This document shows, piece by piece, positions 36,135 through 44,493 of a stretch of DNA of 64,000 nt; the stretch's first letter is position 1, and every line of letters begins with the position of its first letter. This stretch comes from an uncultured Bacilli bacterium (GTDB taxonomy: Bacteria > Bacillota_I > Bacilli_A > RF39 > UBA660): contig CAKOUR010000004.1 in assembly GCA_934120635.1 (NCBI GenBank), positions 1 to 64,000 on the forward strand, read 5' to 3'. The notes under the pieces are model-generated. The model was not told the origin of the DNA. It did not search any database and was given only the letters and a program-made list of their open reading frames with translations. A program made the translations under genes and the position numbers.

Positions 36135-36162
36135 AATATTTGCTAAAAAGGGGGATGTAATT

Positions 36163-36945
36163 ATGAGATGTAAGAAGGATGATTCTATTGAGGAATTAAA
36201 TTTATCTGTAAAGACAATTTTTGAATTGAAAAGAAATGGAATAGAAAAAATAGAGGATTTATTGGCATGTAGTGAGGAGCAATTTGTAAAATTTCGACAT
36301 ATTCATCACGGAAGATGGAATGAGATTAAGAATGCTGTTCATGCTTTGGGATTTATTTTTGTTGATGAGGATATTTCTATTCTAATGGAACAAAATAATC
36401 TTTTAGAGCAAGATATTTCTACTTTGGGATTATCTTTAAATCCTTTGAAAGCATTATTAAATGCAAAGATTTATACTGTTGGAGACCTTTTATCTTATTC
36501 ATCTAATGATTTGAGAAAGTTGCCATTTATTGATTATACTAATCTTCAGTTTATTAAAAATGCTATTCATGCTAGGGGAGTAAAACTTTTAGATGAAAAT
36601 GATAGTTTACTTTATGAGAGAATTCAAAATATTCAAATAGAACTATTTTTATTAAATAAGAAGAAAATAAAAGAAGAATTAACGGAATTTAAAATAGAAG
36701 ATTTAAATTTATCTAATCGATTGTATCTTCTTTTAAAGCGTCGTAATATTAATACTGTTTCTGATTTGCTTTCTTATAATATTATGTCTTTAAGTAAGGT
36801 AAATGGGTTAGGTTTTAATCACATTCAGAGTCTTATTCAAGCACTTTCTTGTTATGGATATCATTTTTCTGATGAAAATTATGTTGTATTTACTAAATCT
36901 AAGCTTATTAAAGAGAAGGAACGTAGAAGATTTAAGAGAATTTAA
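36163..36945 (+). CDS. Protein of three RNA-polymerase-alpha-CTD-like repeats
   Basis: The 260-residue product contains three copies of a helix-hairpin-helix unit of about 60 residues. Each has the RpoA C-terminal pattern L-x-L-S then L then a segment like IEKIEDLLACSEEQF, then a loop and an I-K-x-A-x-H/L-x-G ending. Units begin near residues 8 (ELNLSVKTIFELKRNGI), 89 (LGLSLNPLKALLNAKIYTV) and 184 (LNLSNRLYLLLKRRNINTV). In RpoA this domain binds UP-element DNA and activators. No other polymerase part is present. It could bind DNA or act on transcription of the element; the function is unknown. Confidence 0.7.
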   Translation: MRCKKDDSIEELNLSVKTIFELKRNGIEKIEDLLACSEEQFVKFRHIHHGRWNEIKNAVHALGFIFVDEDISILMEQNNLLEQDISTLGLSLNPLKALLNAKIYTVGDLLSYSSNDLRKLPFIDYTNLQFIKNAIHARGVKLLDENDSLLYERIQNIQIELFLLNKKKIKEELTEFKIEDLNLSNRLYLLLKRRNINTVSDLLSYNIMSLSKVNGLGFNHIQSLIQALSCYGYHFSDENYVVFTKSKLIKEKERRRFKRI

Positions 36946-36987
36946 ATTGAAAAGTTTCTTTTTTTTATGTTTTAATTTAATACTTTG

Positions 36988-37016
36988 TTGACAATGGGTT
37001 AATTTAAGACTATAAT
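36988..37016 (+). promoter_or_regulatory. Consensus sigma-A promoter
   Basis: TTGACA at 36988-36993 and TATAAT at 37011-37016, spacer 17, drives the SH3/GH25-like gene pair. Confidence 0.85.
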
Positions 37017-37040
37017 ATCCCTTACAAAGGGGGAAAAATT

Positions 37041-37685
37041 ATGGGATTAGTCGATAAATTAAAAAGGTTAAATAAGAGGGGAAAGAGAGATTTAGCTTTA
37101 CTGATGTTTGTAACAATCTTAGCTGGGGTTAATGGATTAAATTCATGTTCTGGTAATAAGGATAAGAAGAAGTTATATTTAGTTGATATAAAAGATGAAT
37201 ATCAAGATGAATTATTTTTAAAAAATCAAGATGGAAATTTTTTAGAATTAATGGATTCTAATACTGATTCATTGTTAGCAATAACTGATACTAATAAAAT
37301 AAAAGATGATGAATATTATTATGTTATTTTGGTAAATAATGAAGGAAAGATGCAAACGGGATATGTTAAAGGAAAGTTTTTGGATAGTAAGGTATTAGAT
37401 ACAGAAAAGTTTTTTGGAGATTTATATACTAATGAAGCAATAATTGCAAATGGTGATGGTGTTTGGTTAAGAGATGAAGCAAGGGTAGATAAAGATACTG
37501 AACATGCTATATTATTAAATTATGGACAAGATGTTGTAGCTTCTGATATTACATATACTAATAAAGAAGATTCTTATTTATGGACTGAAAATATTGCTTA
37601 TGTAGATGGAGAAATAAAAGTAGGTTTTATAGCAGAAGATTTTGTTGTATCCAAAGATTTTAATAAAATTAAAGGAAAAAGATAA
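37041..37685 (+). CDS. Membrane-anchored SH3-like protein, first part of a frameshifted gene
   Basis: The 214-residue frame starts with a basic cytoplasmic end and one membrane helix (DLALLMFVTILAGVNGL), then extracellular SH3-like beta repeats (GDGVWLRDEARV, LNYGQDVVASD). It stops at TAA 37683 directly after a run of five A (37676-37680). The next frame overlaps here and continues the same type of repeat without a ribosome site or good start. The two frames were probably one gene of about 580 codons, joined if one A is absent or skipped. A strong promoter and AAGGGGGA precede the start. Confidence 0.65.
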   Translation: MGLVDKLKRLNKRGKRDLALLMFVTILAGVNGLNSCSGNKDKKKLYLVDIKDEYQDELFLKNQDGNFLELMDSNTDSLLAITDTNKIKDDEYYYVILVNNEGKMQTGYVKGKFLDSKVLDTEKFFGDLYTNEAIIANGDGVWLRDEARVDKDTEHAILLNYGQDVVASDITYTNKEDSYLWTENIAYVDGEIKVGFIAEDFVVSKDFNKIKGKR

Positions 37686-38796
37686 GGATAAAACAGTGGA
37701 AGTAGAAGAAGGGTTAATTCCATTAAAGGTTAATACTTCTAAAGATGGGGGAGTAGCTTTAAAATTAAGAAATGGTATTGGGACATCTAGTGATATAATA
37801 TCTGAATTAAATAATGATACTGTTATTTATACTCATGATAAATATTTATTGGAGTTAGGTAATAATGTTGATGATGATGGAAGAAAATGGCTTAAGGTTA
37901 TACTTGTTACTGGTGAAACTGGTTATGTTTGTTATGATTATGTAGAATTTAGAGAGAAAAAGCAAGAAAAAAATGATAATGTTTATACTTTAACTTTTGG
38001 AAATGAGGGTCAAAAAGAAGGATATTTTGGTATAGATGTTGATTGTTATATTGATTATAAAGCTTTCGAAAAGATTCTTCAAAATAATTTTTATGTTGAA
38101 GATAAGGAAAAAGGGTTTAGTTCTAATTGTAAGCCATCATTTGTTATTATTAAATTAGGTGCTACTTACTATGGTAGAAATTATGAAAAGGATAATATAG
38201 TTTGTTGTAGGAATCAAGAAAATGTAGATAAATTGGTAAATTTATGTGAAAAATATGAGGTTCCTTATGGTTTTTATTATTATTCTCAGGCAATAACTAC
38301 AAATGAGGCAGATACTGAGGTAGATTTTATAAAAAATGAATATAATCGATATAAAAATAATAATTATAATGTTTTGCCTATATATTATGATTATGAGAGT
38401 GATGGAGAAGATAGAAGACTTGTTACTTATGCTAATGATGGTCAGAGAAGAGAGGAATTAGCTAATGTATTAAATTATGCTATGAATAAATTAAGAATTG
38501 AAACGGAAGCAGAGGTTTGTATTTATAGTAGTATAAATGCGTTAGATACTATATTTGATTTTGATATATTAGAGGATGTTAATAAGCAGAATTGTTGGGT
38601 TGTTGAGTGGGAGAGTGAGGCACATTCTAATAATTATGTAAGTAAATATCCTAAGGTAGTAGAAAATATTGGATTAAGACAAATTGCTGGAGATAAGACA
38701 TTAGGTGATATTCAAGTAGATTATGATTTTATTGATAAAGTATATTTTGAAAATATTTTAAAAAATAGGTTAGGTATTTCTAATATTATTAGATAA
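37686..38796 (+). CDS. SH3b plus GH25 lysozyme-like domain, second part of a frameshifted gene
   Basis: The frame continuing after the A run (open from 37642) encodes an SH3b domain (KLRNGIGTSSDIISEL, WLKVILVTGETGYVCYDYVEF) and then a GH25-like muramidase domain: GYFGIDVDCYIDYKAF, FVIIKLGATYYGRNYEKDN, EVPYGFYYYSQA and PIYYDYES with the acidic pair. GH25 enzymes cut the glycan strands of peptidoglycan. It could be an envelope-anchored wall hydrolase when both parts are joined. The start given is the point just after the probable frameshift, not a true start codon. Confidence 0.65.
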
Positions 38797-38939
38797 GTTT
38801 TAAATTTTTGGTTAAAGAATAAAAGATTTATATAGAATTTTTTATTCTTTTTTGTATTATTATTGAAAGATAAAGTATTAATTTGGTTGTATTATTTTTT
38901 AAAATCTTTTATACTATATATATAGTAGGAGGAGTATAG

Positions 38940-41900
38940 ATGAATAATATTTACAATAAAAAAAATTGGGTTTTAGTATTTTTAAGTATTTTACTTTTTG
39001 TTTTAGTTATTATATATATTAAAGTAGATAAGTTTACTTATGCTTTTTCTGAATCTGTTAGTTCTGGAGAATATGTACTTAATCCAGATTGGGTAGAATA
39101 TAGTAGTTTATCTAATGAGGAACAATCAAAATATGAGGTAATTCCAGAAAAGTTTATTTATCCATATAAAGAAAATGATTCTTCTAAAATTAGTTTATTT
39201 AGTGCAAGAGAAGAAAATTATCCAGATTATTATAACTTAAATGATGATGGTTATTCTACTCCTCCTGATGATCAAGGAAGTTTAGGTATTTGTTGGGCTT
39301 TTGCCACTGCTAGTTCTATAGAAACCTATTTATTAAAAACAAACATTTCTAATATTAAGAATCCTATTAAGTTTTCTACTAGGCAATTAGATTATGCTAG
39401 TGTTCATAAAGATTATATTATAGAAGGGTTTAATCCATATCAAATGGTAGAAAGAGTTTATCCTGGTAGTGCTGCTAGGTTTAATACGCCGTTTTTGTTA
39501 TTATCGTATGGCATTTCTCCTGTTACAGTAGATAAGTTTAATGATTCTATAGATGATATGGGAAAAAAGAGTATTAGTGAGGTAATTAATTTAGATAATG
39601 TAGAATATAATGTTGATAGTTATGTTAATTATGGTACAATTAGTGATTATAATTCACAAGATGTTAGAGAATCATGGATAAAAGAAATTAAAAATCATCT
39701 TTTAAATTATGGCTCTGTTGCAATATCAGTAAAAGGTTCTACTCCTTATTCTGCAGGAAGTTGTATTCATGTTAATGAAGATAAGTCTAATTTTCTTATT
39801 AATCAGAATGGGGAATGTAATGAAACTGGTGATGGTGGACATGCTATGGCAATTATTGGTTATGATGATAATTATACTTATCAATATTGTCGATTAAATT
39901 CTACTACATCTAATGATTTAACGAATTGTGATAATATTGTATCAGGAAAAGGAGCATTTATTTTAAAAAATTCTTGGGGTAATTCTTATCCTTATCCTTA
40001 TTTAGCTTACACTTCTAATGTAAATGGTAGTTATGGAATAACAGGCGTATCTAAAAAAAATTGGGATATTAATTATGATGTTACTAAGGAAAATGAAGGA
40101 ATTTATGGGGATAGTTTAAGTCAGATTACTTATTATAAGAGTGATAGGGAGAAAGAATTATTAAAGAGGGTATCTTTTTATTCTGTTAGTAATGGGAATA
40201 AAGAATATAAAGTATATATTAGTAGTAATGGAAAAGATGATTATCGTTTTATAGGTTCTTTAACTACAGATAAGGTTGGTTTAAATAGTATTAGTATAGG
40301 GGATGATGTTATATTAGATAGTGATAAATTTTCAATTAAAATTACTTCTTCTAATGGTTATATTGATAAAATTTTTGCTTATACGAAAGAAGTTACTACT
40401 TCAGATGAATTGATGGTTGATACAATGATTAAAGATAAAAAGGAATATGAAATGAATGATTCTGAATTATTAATTTATAGTGTAACAAAAAATATTGTTA
40501 ATGGAGGAAAGATAGATTATCAATTATTTGATGAATCTGGCAATGATATTACTAATCTTTTAGATATTTCTAAAAATTATAATTTAAATTATCAAGTAAA
40601 GCCTACTATTAAGATTAAAAGTGTTTTACCTCAGGGAAATTTAGTTTTAAAAACCTTATATAATGGAGTAGAAGTAGATAATGATATTTTAAAAGTAAAG
40701 TCTTTAAAAAATTTATGGTCTGGAGGAAATGGGACAATTAGTGATCCTTATTTGATTAGTAATGTAGATGAATTTAAAAAAATATTTACTAATGAAGATT
40801 ATTTAAAAGTTAATTATAAATTAGTGAATGATTTAGATTTTTCTTCAGTTAAAGATTGGGATGCTGGGAATATTTCTAATTATCAAGCATTTTCTGGAAC
40901 TTTAGATGGAGATAATCATATAATTATGGGACTTAGTGCAAATAGTAATATTCCTTCTCTATTTTATTCTTTAAATAACTCTACGATAAAGAATATTATT
41001 TTTAGTGAGATTAATTTAGAGGTAAAAGAATCAGGATGGGGAAATTTACTTTCAATGATGGCTCATGATTCTATTATTGAAAATATTATTATCACAAAGT
41101 CAGTAAAAATTGTTGGGAATGCTTCTTATGCTGGCGGTTTAATAGGCACTTCTTATAATACTTCATTTGATAGAATTGCAACATATGCTACTATTAATAC
41201 GAATTATGAATATGATGGTGTTGCCTCTGGCATAGTTAATAAAGGATATGGAGTTAAATTAAATGAATGTTATAATTATGGTTCTATTACAGCTAAAAAA
41301 AGTATAGTAGGTGGCTTAGTTGGTATTTTAGGAAATTATTCTAATGAGGAAGGATTGATTCAAAATAGTTATAATTTTGGAGATGTTTCTTCTAGTCTTA
41401 TTGGTGGAGGATTAGTAGGTGAGGGTGAGAATTCTGTTTTAGAAAATACTTATAATGTTTTTTCTAAAGGATTAGGAAAGAATATTGGTAATATTATTGG
41501 TTCTTCTTCTTATATGGGGATTAAGAATAGTTTTTATTTAGAAGATTATGGCAATGCTTTAACAAAAGATGTCAATAATTCTACTACTTTAGTAAATGTT
41601 ATGGGAAAGACAAATGAACAATTAAAGGCTAAAAATACTTATTTAAATTTTGATTTTGATGATATTTGGGAGATTAGTAGTAATAGTTATCCTAGTTTAA
41701 GGAATATAAGCTATTTATATTTAATGGATATTGAAGTAGAGAAAGAAATTCACTTAGAAGTAGGAGAGAAAAAAGAAATAGATTTATCTTTTAAACCTGA
41801 TAGTGCTAGTAATAAGAAAGTTCGCTATGAAGTAGAGAATTCTGATTTAATTCAATTAGATGATAATAGGATTACTGCTTTAAAGAAGGGAAATACTATA

Positions 41901-42380
41901 TTAAAGATTTATGCTTTAGATGGTAGTGAAATTGTGAAAGAAATTCCTATTACTATTACTTTAGAGGAAATTAATTTAGATGATTATGAAGTAATGGAAG
42001 ATAATTATTTAAAGATAGGAGAAAATTATACACCAGATGTTTTAAAGAATAATATTTATCAAGGAAATAAATTTCAAATCCATATCTCTAGTAAAAATCC
42101 TTATATAGGAACAGGAGATAAGATCAGTATTTTTAATCAAAATAATACTTTAAATAAAGAGTACACTGCTGTTATTTTAGGAGATATTACTGGTAATGGT
42201 ATTATTGATATTGGAGATGTTGCTAAGTTATATCAACATATTAGAGGATCATTTGAAATGAAAAAAGAATTTATTTTAGCAGGTGATGTTTATAGAGATT
42301 CAAAACTAGAATTAAATGATGTTGCTAAATTATATCAATATGTAAGAGGTGGAATAGATAGTTTGGAGGGAGAAAGATGA
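38940..42380 (+). CDS. Secreted papain-like (C1) protease with GLUG, Ig-like and dockerin domains
   Basis: The 1146-residue product has an N-terminal signal or anchor helix, then a C1 peptidase domain with the catalytic Cys in DDQGSLGICWAFA (about residue 118), the His in GDGGHAMAIIGYDD and the Asn in LKNSWGNSY. A beta-sandwich follows, then GLUG-type repeats (GGLVGILGN, GGGLVGEGEN), a BIG2-like Ig domain (VEKEIHLEVGEKKEIDL) and a C-terminal type I dockerin with two loops (DITGNGIIDIGD and DVYRDSKLELND, each followed by VAKLYQ). AGGAGGAG precedes the ATG. The stop overlaps the start of the cohesin gene, so the enzyme and its docking partner are coupled. Confidence 0.87.
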   Translation: MNNIYNKKNWVLVFLSILLFVLVIIYIKVDKFTYAFSESVSSGEYVLNPDWVEYSSLSNEEQSKYEVIPEKFIYPYKENDSSKISLFSAREENYPDYYNLNDDGYSTPPDDQGSLGICWAFATASSIETYLLKTNISNIKNPIKFSTRQLDYASVHKDYIIEGFNPYQMVERVYPGSAARFNTPFLLLSYGISPVTVDKFNDSIDDMGKKSISEVINLDNVEYNVDSYVNYGTISDYNSQDVRESWIKEIKNHLLNYGSVAISVKGSTPYSAGSCIHVNEDKSNFLINQNGECNETGDGGHAMAIIGYDDNYTYQYCRLNSTTSNDLTNCDNIVSGKGAFILKNSWGNSYPYPYLAYTSNVNGSYGITGVSKKNWDINYDVTKENEGIYGDSLSQITYYKSDREKELLKRVSFYSVSNGNKEYKVYISSNGKDDYRFIGSLTTDKVGLNSISIGDDVILDSDKFSIKITSSNGYIDKIFAYTKEVTTSDELMVDTMIKDKKEYEMNDSELLIYSVTKNIVNGGKIDYQLFDESGNDITNLLDISKNYNLNYQVKPTIKIKSVLPQGNLVLKTLYNGVEVDNDILKVKSLKNLWSGGNGTISDPYLISNVDEFKKIFTNEDYLKVNYKLVNDLDFSSVKDWDAGNISNYQAFSGTLDGDNHIIMGLSANSNIPSLFYSLNNSTIKNIIFSEINLEVKESGWGNLLSMMAHDSIIENIIITKSVKIVGNASYAGGLIGTSYNTSFDRIATYATINTNYEYDGVASGIVNKGYGVKLNECYNYGSITAKKSIVGGLVGILGNYSNEEGLIQNSYNFGDVSSSLIGGGLVGEGENSVLENTYNVFSKGLGKNIGNIIGSSSYMGIKNSFYLEDYGNALTKDVNNSTTLVNVMGKTNEQLKAKNTYLNFDFDDIWEISSNSYPSLRNISYLYLMDIEVEKEIHLEVGEKKEIDLSFKPDSASNKKVRYEVENSDLIQLDDNRITALKKGNTILKIYALDGSEIVKEIPITITLEEINLDDYEVMEDNYLKIGENYTPDVLKNNIYQGNKFQIHISSKNPYIGTGDKISIFNQNNTLNKEYTAVILGDITGNGIIDIGDVAKLYQHIRGSFEMKKEFILAGDVYRDSKLELNDVAKLYQYVRGGIDSLEGER

Positions 42381-43822
42381 TGAGATATCGATTATGTTTT
42401 TTTGTTACTGTATTTCTTATTTTTCTTTCTCCTGTTTATGCAGATACTTCTCTTTCTTTAGCGTGTCCTAATACTAGTACTGTTGGTAGTACAATAAATT
42501 GTAATGTAGTTGTTAATAGTGATATTGATTTATCGGCTGTTGGCACTAGATTAAGATTAAGTAGTAATTTAGAGTTAGTAAAATTTACTACAGATTCTGT
42601 TTGGCAAGGAACTGGAGATAATGGGAATATTCAATTGTATACTTTTCCTAACCAAAAAGGAAAGGTAAATCTTGGGGTAGCATCTATTAAAGTTTTGGAA
42701 AATCAAAATTCTAGTACAGGAACAATTTCTTTAGAAAATACAACTTTTTATGGAGATAATTTTAATGGGTTTAATGGTAAGAATGTTTCTTTTAATATTA
42801 AAGTTTTATCTACAAATAATGATTTATCTAGTATTACTTTAGATAAGGGAAGTCTTACTCCTAATTTTAATAAAGATACTTTAAATTATCAAGTAACATT
42901 AGATAGTAGTAATGTTACAATAGGAGCTGTTTCTTTAGATAAAAAAGCAACAGTAAGTGGAGTAGGTAATAAAGAATTAAAAGAAGGCAAAAATACTTTT
43001 GTCATTACTGTTACCAGTGAAGCTGGAGAAAAACGTGAATATCAAATTGTGATTACTAGACCAGTAAAGAAACAAGATAATTCTGAAAAGAAAGAAGATA
43101 ATATTAAAAAACCATCTAATAATGAAGAAAAAAAGAATTCTAATACTTCTTCAGATACAGAAACAAGTTCATCAAATCAAGAAAAGAAAGAAGAATTAAA
43201 GTTAAGAAAGTTAGTAGTAGATGGATATTCTCTAGATTTTCAGAAAGATAAAAATACTTATTCAGTAATTCTTTTAAATGATGAGAAGAAATTAGAAATA
43301 AAAGCAATTGCTTTTTCTGATGATATTAAAGTTACTATTTCTGGTAATGAAAATTTAAAAGTGGGAGAAAATAAAATTTCTATTCTTTTAGAAGATAAAG
43401 AGGGAAATAAAAATACTTATACTATCATTGCTACGAAGAAAAGTCAAGTTTGTGTGGTTAAAGATATTAAAGTAGTAGGATATAAGTTTAATTTTGATTG
43501 TAATAAGTATGAATATCAATTATCTATTAAGGATGAAGATAAATTAAATATAGATGTTGTTCCTACTAATGAGGATACTAAAATTAATATATATCATAAT
43601 GATAATTTAAAAGATGGAGATATAATTACAATTTCAGTAAAGCATGGAGATAATGAGTATCAGTATTTGATTAAGATTTCTAAGAAAGAAGAAAATAGTA
43701 CTATAATTACAGATAATAAAAAAGCCCTTATTTTAGGTGGAATAGTTATTGTTGGATTATTATACTTAGTAGGAAGGTTTATTTTAAAAAAAAAGTTTTT
43801 CTTTAAATCTAAGGAGATTTAA
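42377..43822 (+). CDS. Membrane-anchored cohesin and cadherin-like beta-sandwich protein
   Basis: The 481-residue product has a signal peptide (CFFVTVFLIFLSPVYA), then a cohesin-like domain of about 125 residues (VGSTINCNVVVNSDIDLSAV to SFNIKVL), then three cadherin-like beta-sandwich repeats separated by a Lys/Glu/Asn/Ser-rich linker (DLSSITLDKGSLTPNF, LRKLVVDGYSLDF, VKDIKVVGYKFNF), and a C-terminal membrane helix with basic tail. It would display a cohesin at the surface and hold the dockerin protease encoded directly upstream (ATGA overlap). A terminator follows. Confidence 0.82.
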   Translation: MMRYRLCFFVTVFLIFLSPVYADTSLSLACPNTSTVGSTINCNVVVNSDIDLSAVGTRLRLSSNLELVKFTTDSVWQGTGDNGNIQLYTFPNQKGKVNLGVASIKVLENQNSSTGTISLENTTFYGDNFNGFNGKNVSFNIKVLSTNNDLSSITLDKGSLTPNFNKDTLNYQVTLDSSNVTIGAVSLDKKATVSGVGNKELKEGKNTFVITVTSEAGEKREYQIVITRPVKKQDNSEKKEDNIKKPSNNEEKKNSNTSSDTETSSSNQEKKEELKLRKLVVDGYSLDFQKDKNTYSVILLNDEKKLEIKAIAFSDDIKVTISGNENLKVGENKISILLEDKEGNKNTYTIIATKKSQVCVVKDIKVVGYKFNFDCNKYEYQLSIKDEDKLNIDVVPTNEDTKINIYHNDNLKDGDIITISVKHGDNEYQYLIKISKKEENSTIITDNKKALILGGIVIVGLLYLVGRFILKKKFFFKSKEI

Positions 43823-43830
43823 AGATAATT

Positions 43831-43876
43831 AAAAAGGACAGTTTTAGGAATTATATTCCACGTTGTCCTTTTTTTT
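43831..43876. terminator. Bidirectional terminator between convergent operons
   Basis: AAAAAGGACA at 43831-43840 pairs with TGTCCTTTTT at 43864-43873. The end of the minus-strand DUF3592 gene lies in the loop. Confidence 0.8.
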
Positions 43877-44458
43877 ATTATTAGTTTTTTCTAAATTAAA
43901 TATTTTTTCTAGATCTTTTTTGTCTGATATAAATGATACTAATAGCAGTATACTTATTATTATGTAATTAATTAGAGAAATATTCCATTCTGAATCTATA
44001 ACATATTTGCTAGGGTCGTTAGGATTATACTTTACTGTTGCTGTTTTTTTAAAAGCTGAGCGGCTATTTTCTGAGTTTGATGTTCCTAAATAGGTAATGC
44101 CATTTACTGTATATTCATATTCAGCAGTACATAATTCACTTCCTTCATCATAGTAGCAATTTTTATAATCTATAAGTTTTCCTTCTGTTTTTAAATAATT
44201 CTTAGTTTTATTGGCATCGGACATATTAATATATATTGTAAGACCAATAATAAATAAAAATCCTAAAATAAATGGACTTAATACTATCAAAAGTATTCTA
44301 GTTATTAGTTTTCTAGCATTATTTTGCATTATATTTTTTTGTTGTTCATTGTAGATAGGATCTGAATTGATATTATTTAATTCTGTGTTACAGAACTCAC
44401 ATCTTATGTTTGTATTTTTATTTTCTTTTCCACAATTTGGACATTGAACGGTATTCAT
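43844..44458 (-). CDS. Zinc-ribbon DUF3592-like membrane protein
   Basis: The 204-residue product begins with a zinc ribbon (CPNCGKENKNTNIRCEFCN), then a membrane helix (about 50-75), an extracytoplasmic segment with YDEGSELCTAEYEYTVNG and VKYNPNDPSKY typical of DUF3592, and a second helix. ATG 44458 is chosen over an earlier frame start because AAGGAGGA lies just before it. It follows the DUF2207 gene and is likely in the same operon. Confidence 0.78.
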   Translation of the reverse strand: MNTVQCPNCGKENKNTNIRCEFCNTELNNINSDPIYNEQQKNIMQNNARKLITRILLIVLSPFILGFLFIIGLTIYINMSDANKTKNYLKTEGKLIDYKNCYYDEGSELCTAEYEYTVNGITYLGTSNSENSRSAFKKTATVKYNPNDPSKYVIDSEWNISLINYIIISILLLVSFISDKKDLEKIFNLEKTNNKKKDNVEYNS

Positions 44459-44493
44459 TTTTCCTCCTTTTTTTATTATTAAGTGAAAAGTGG

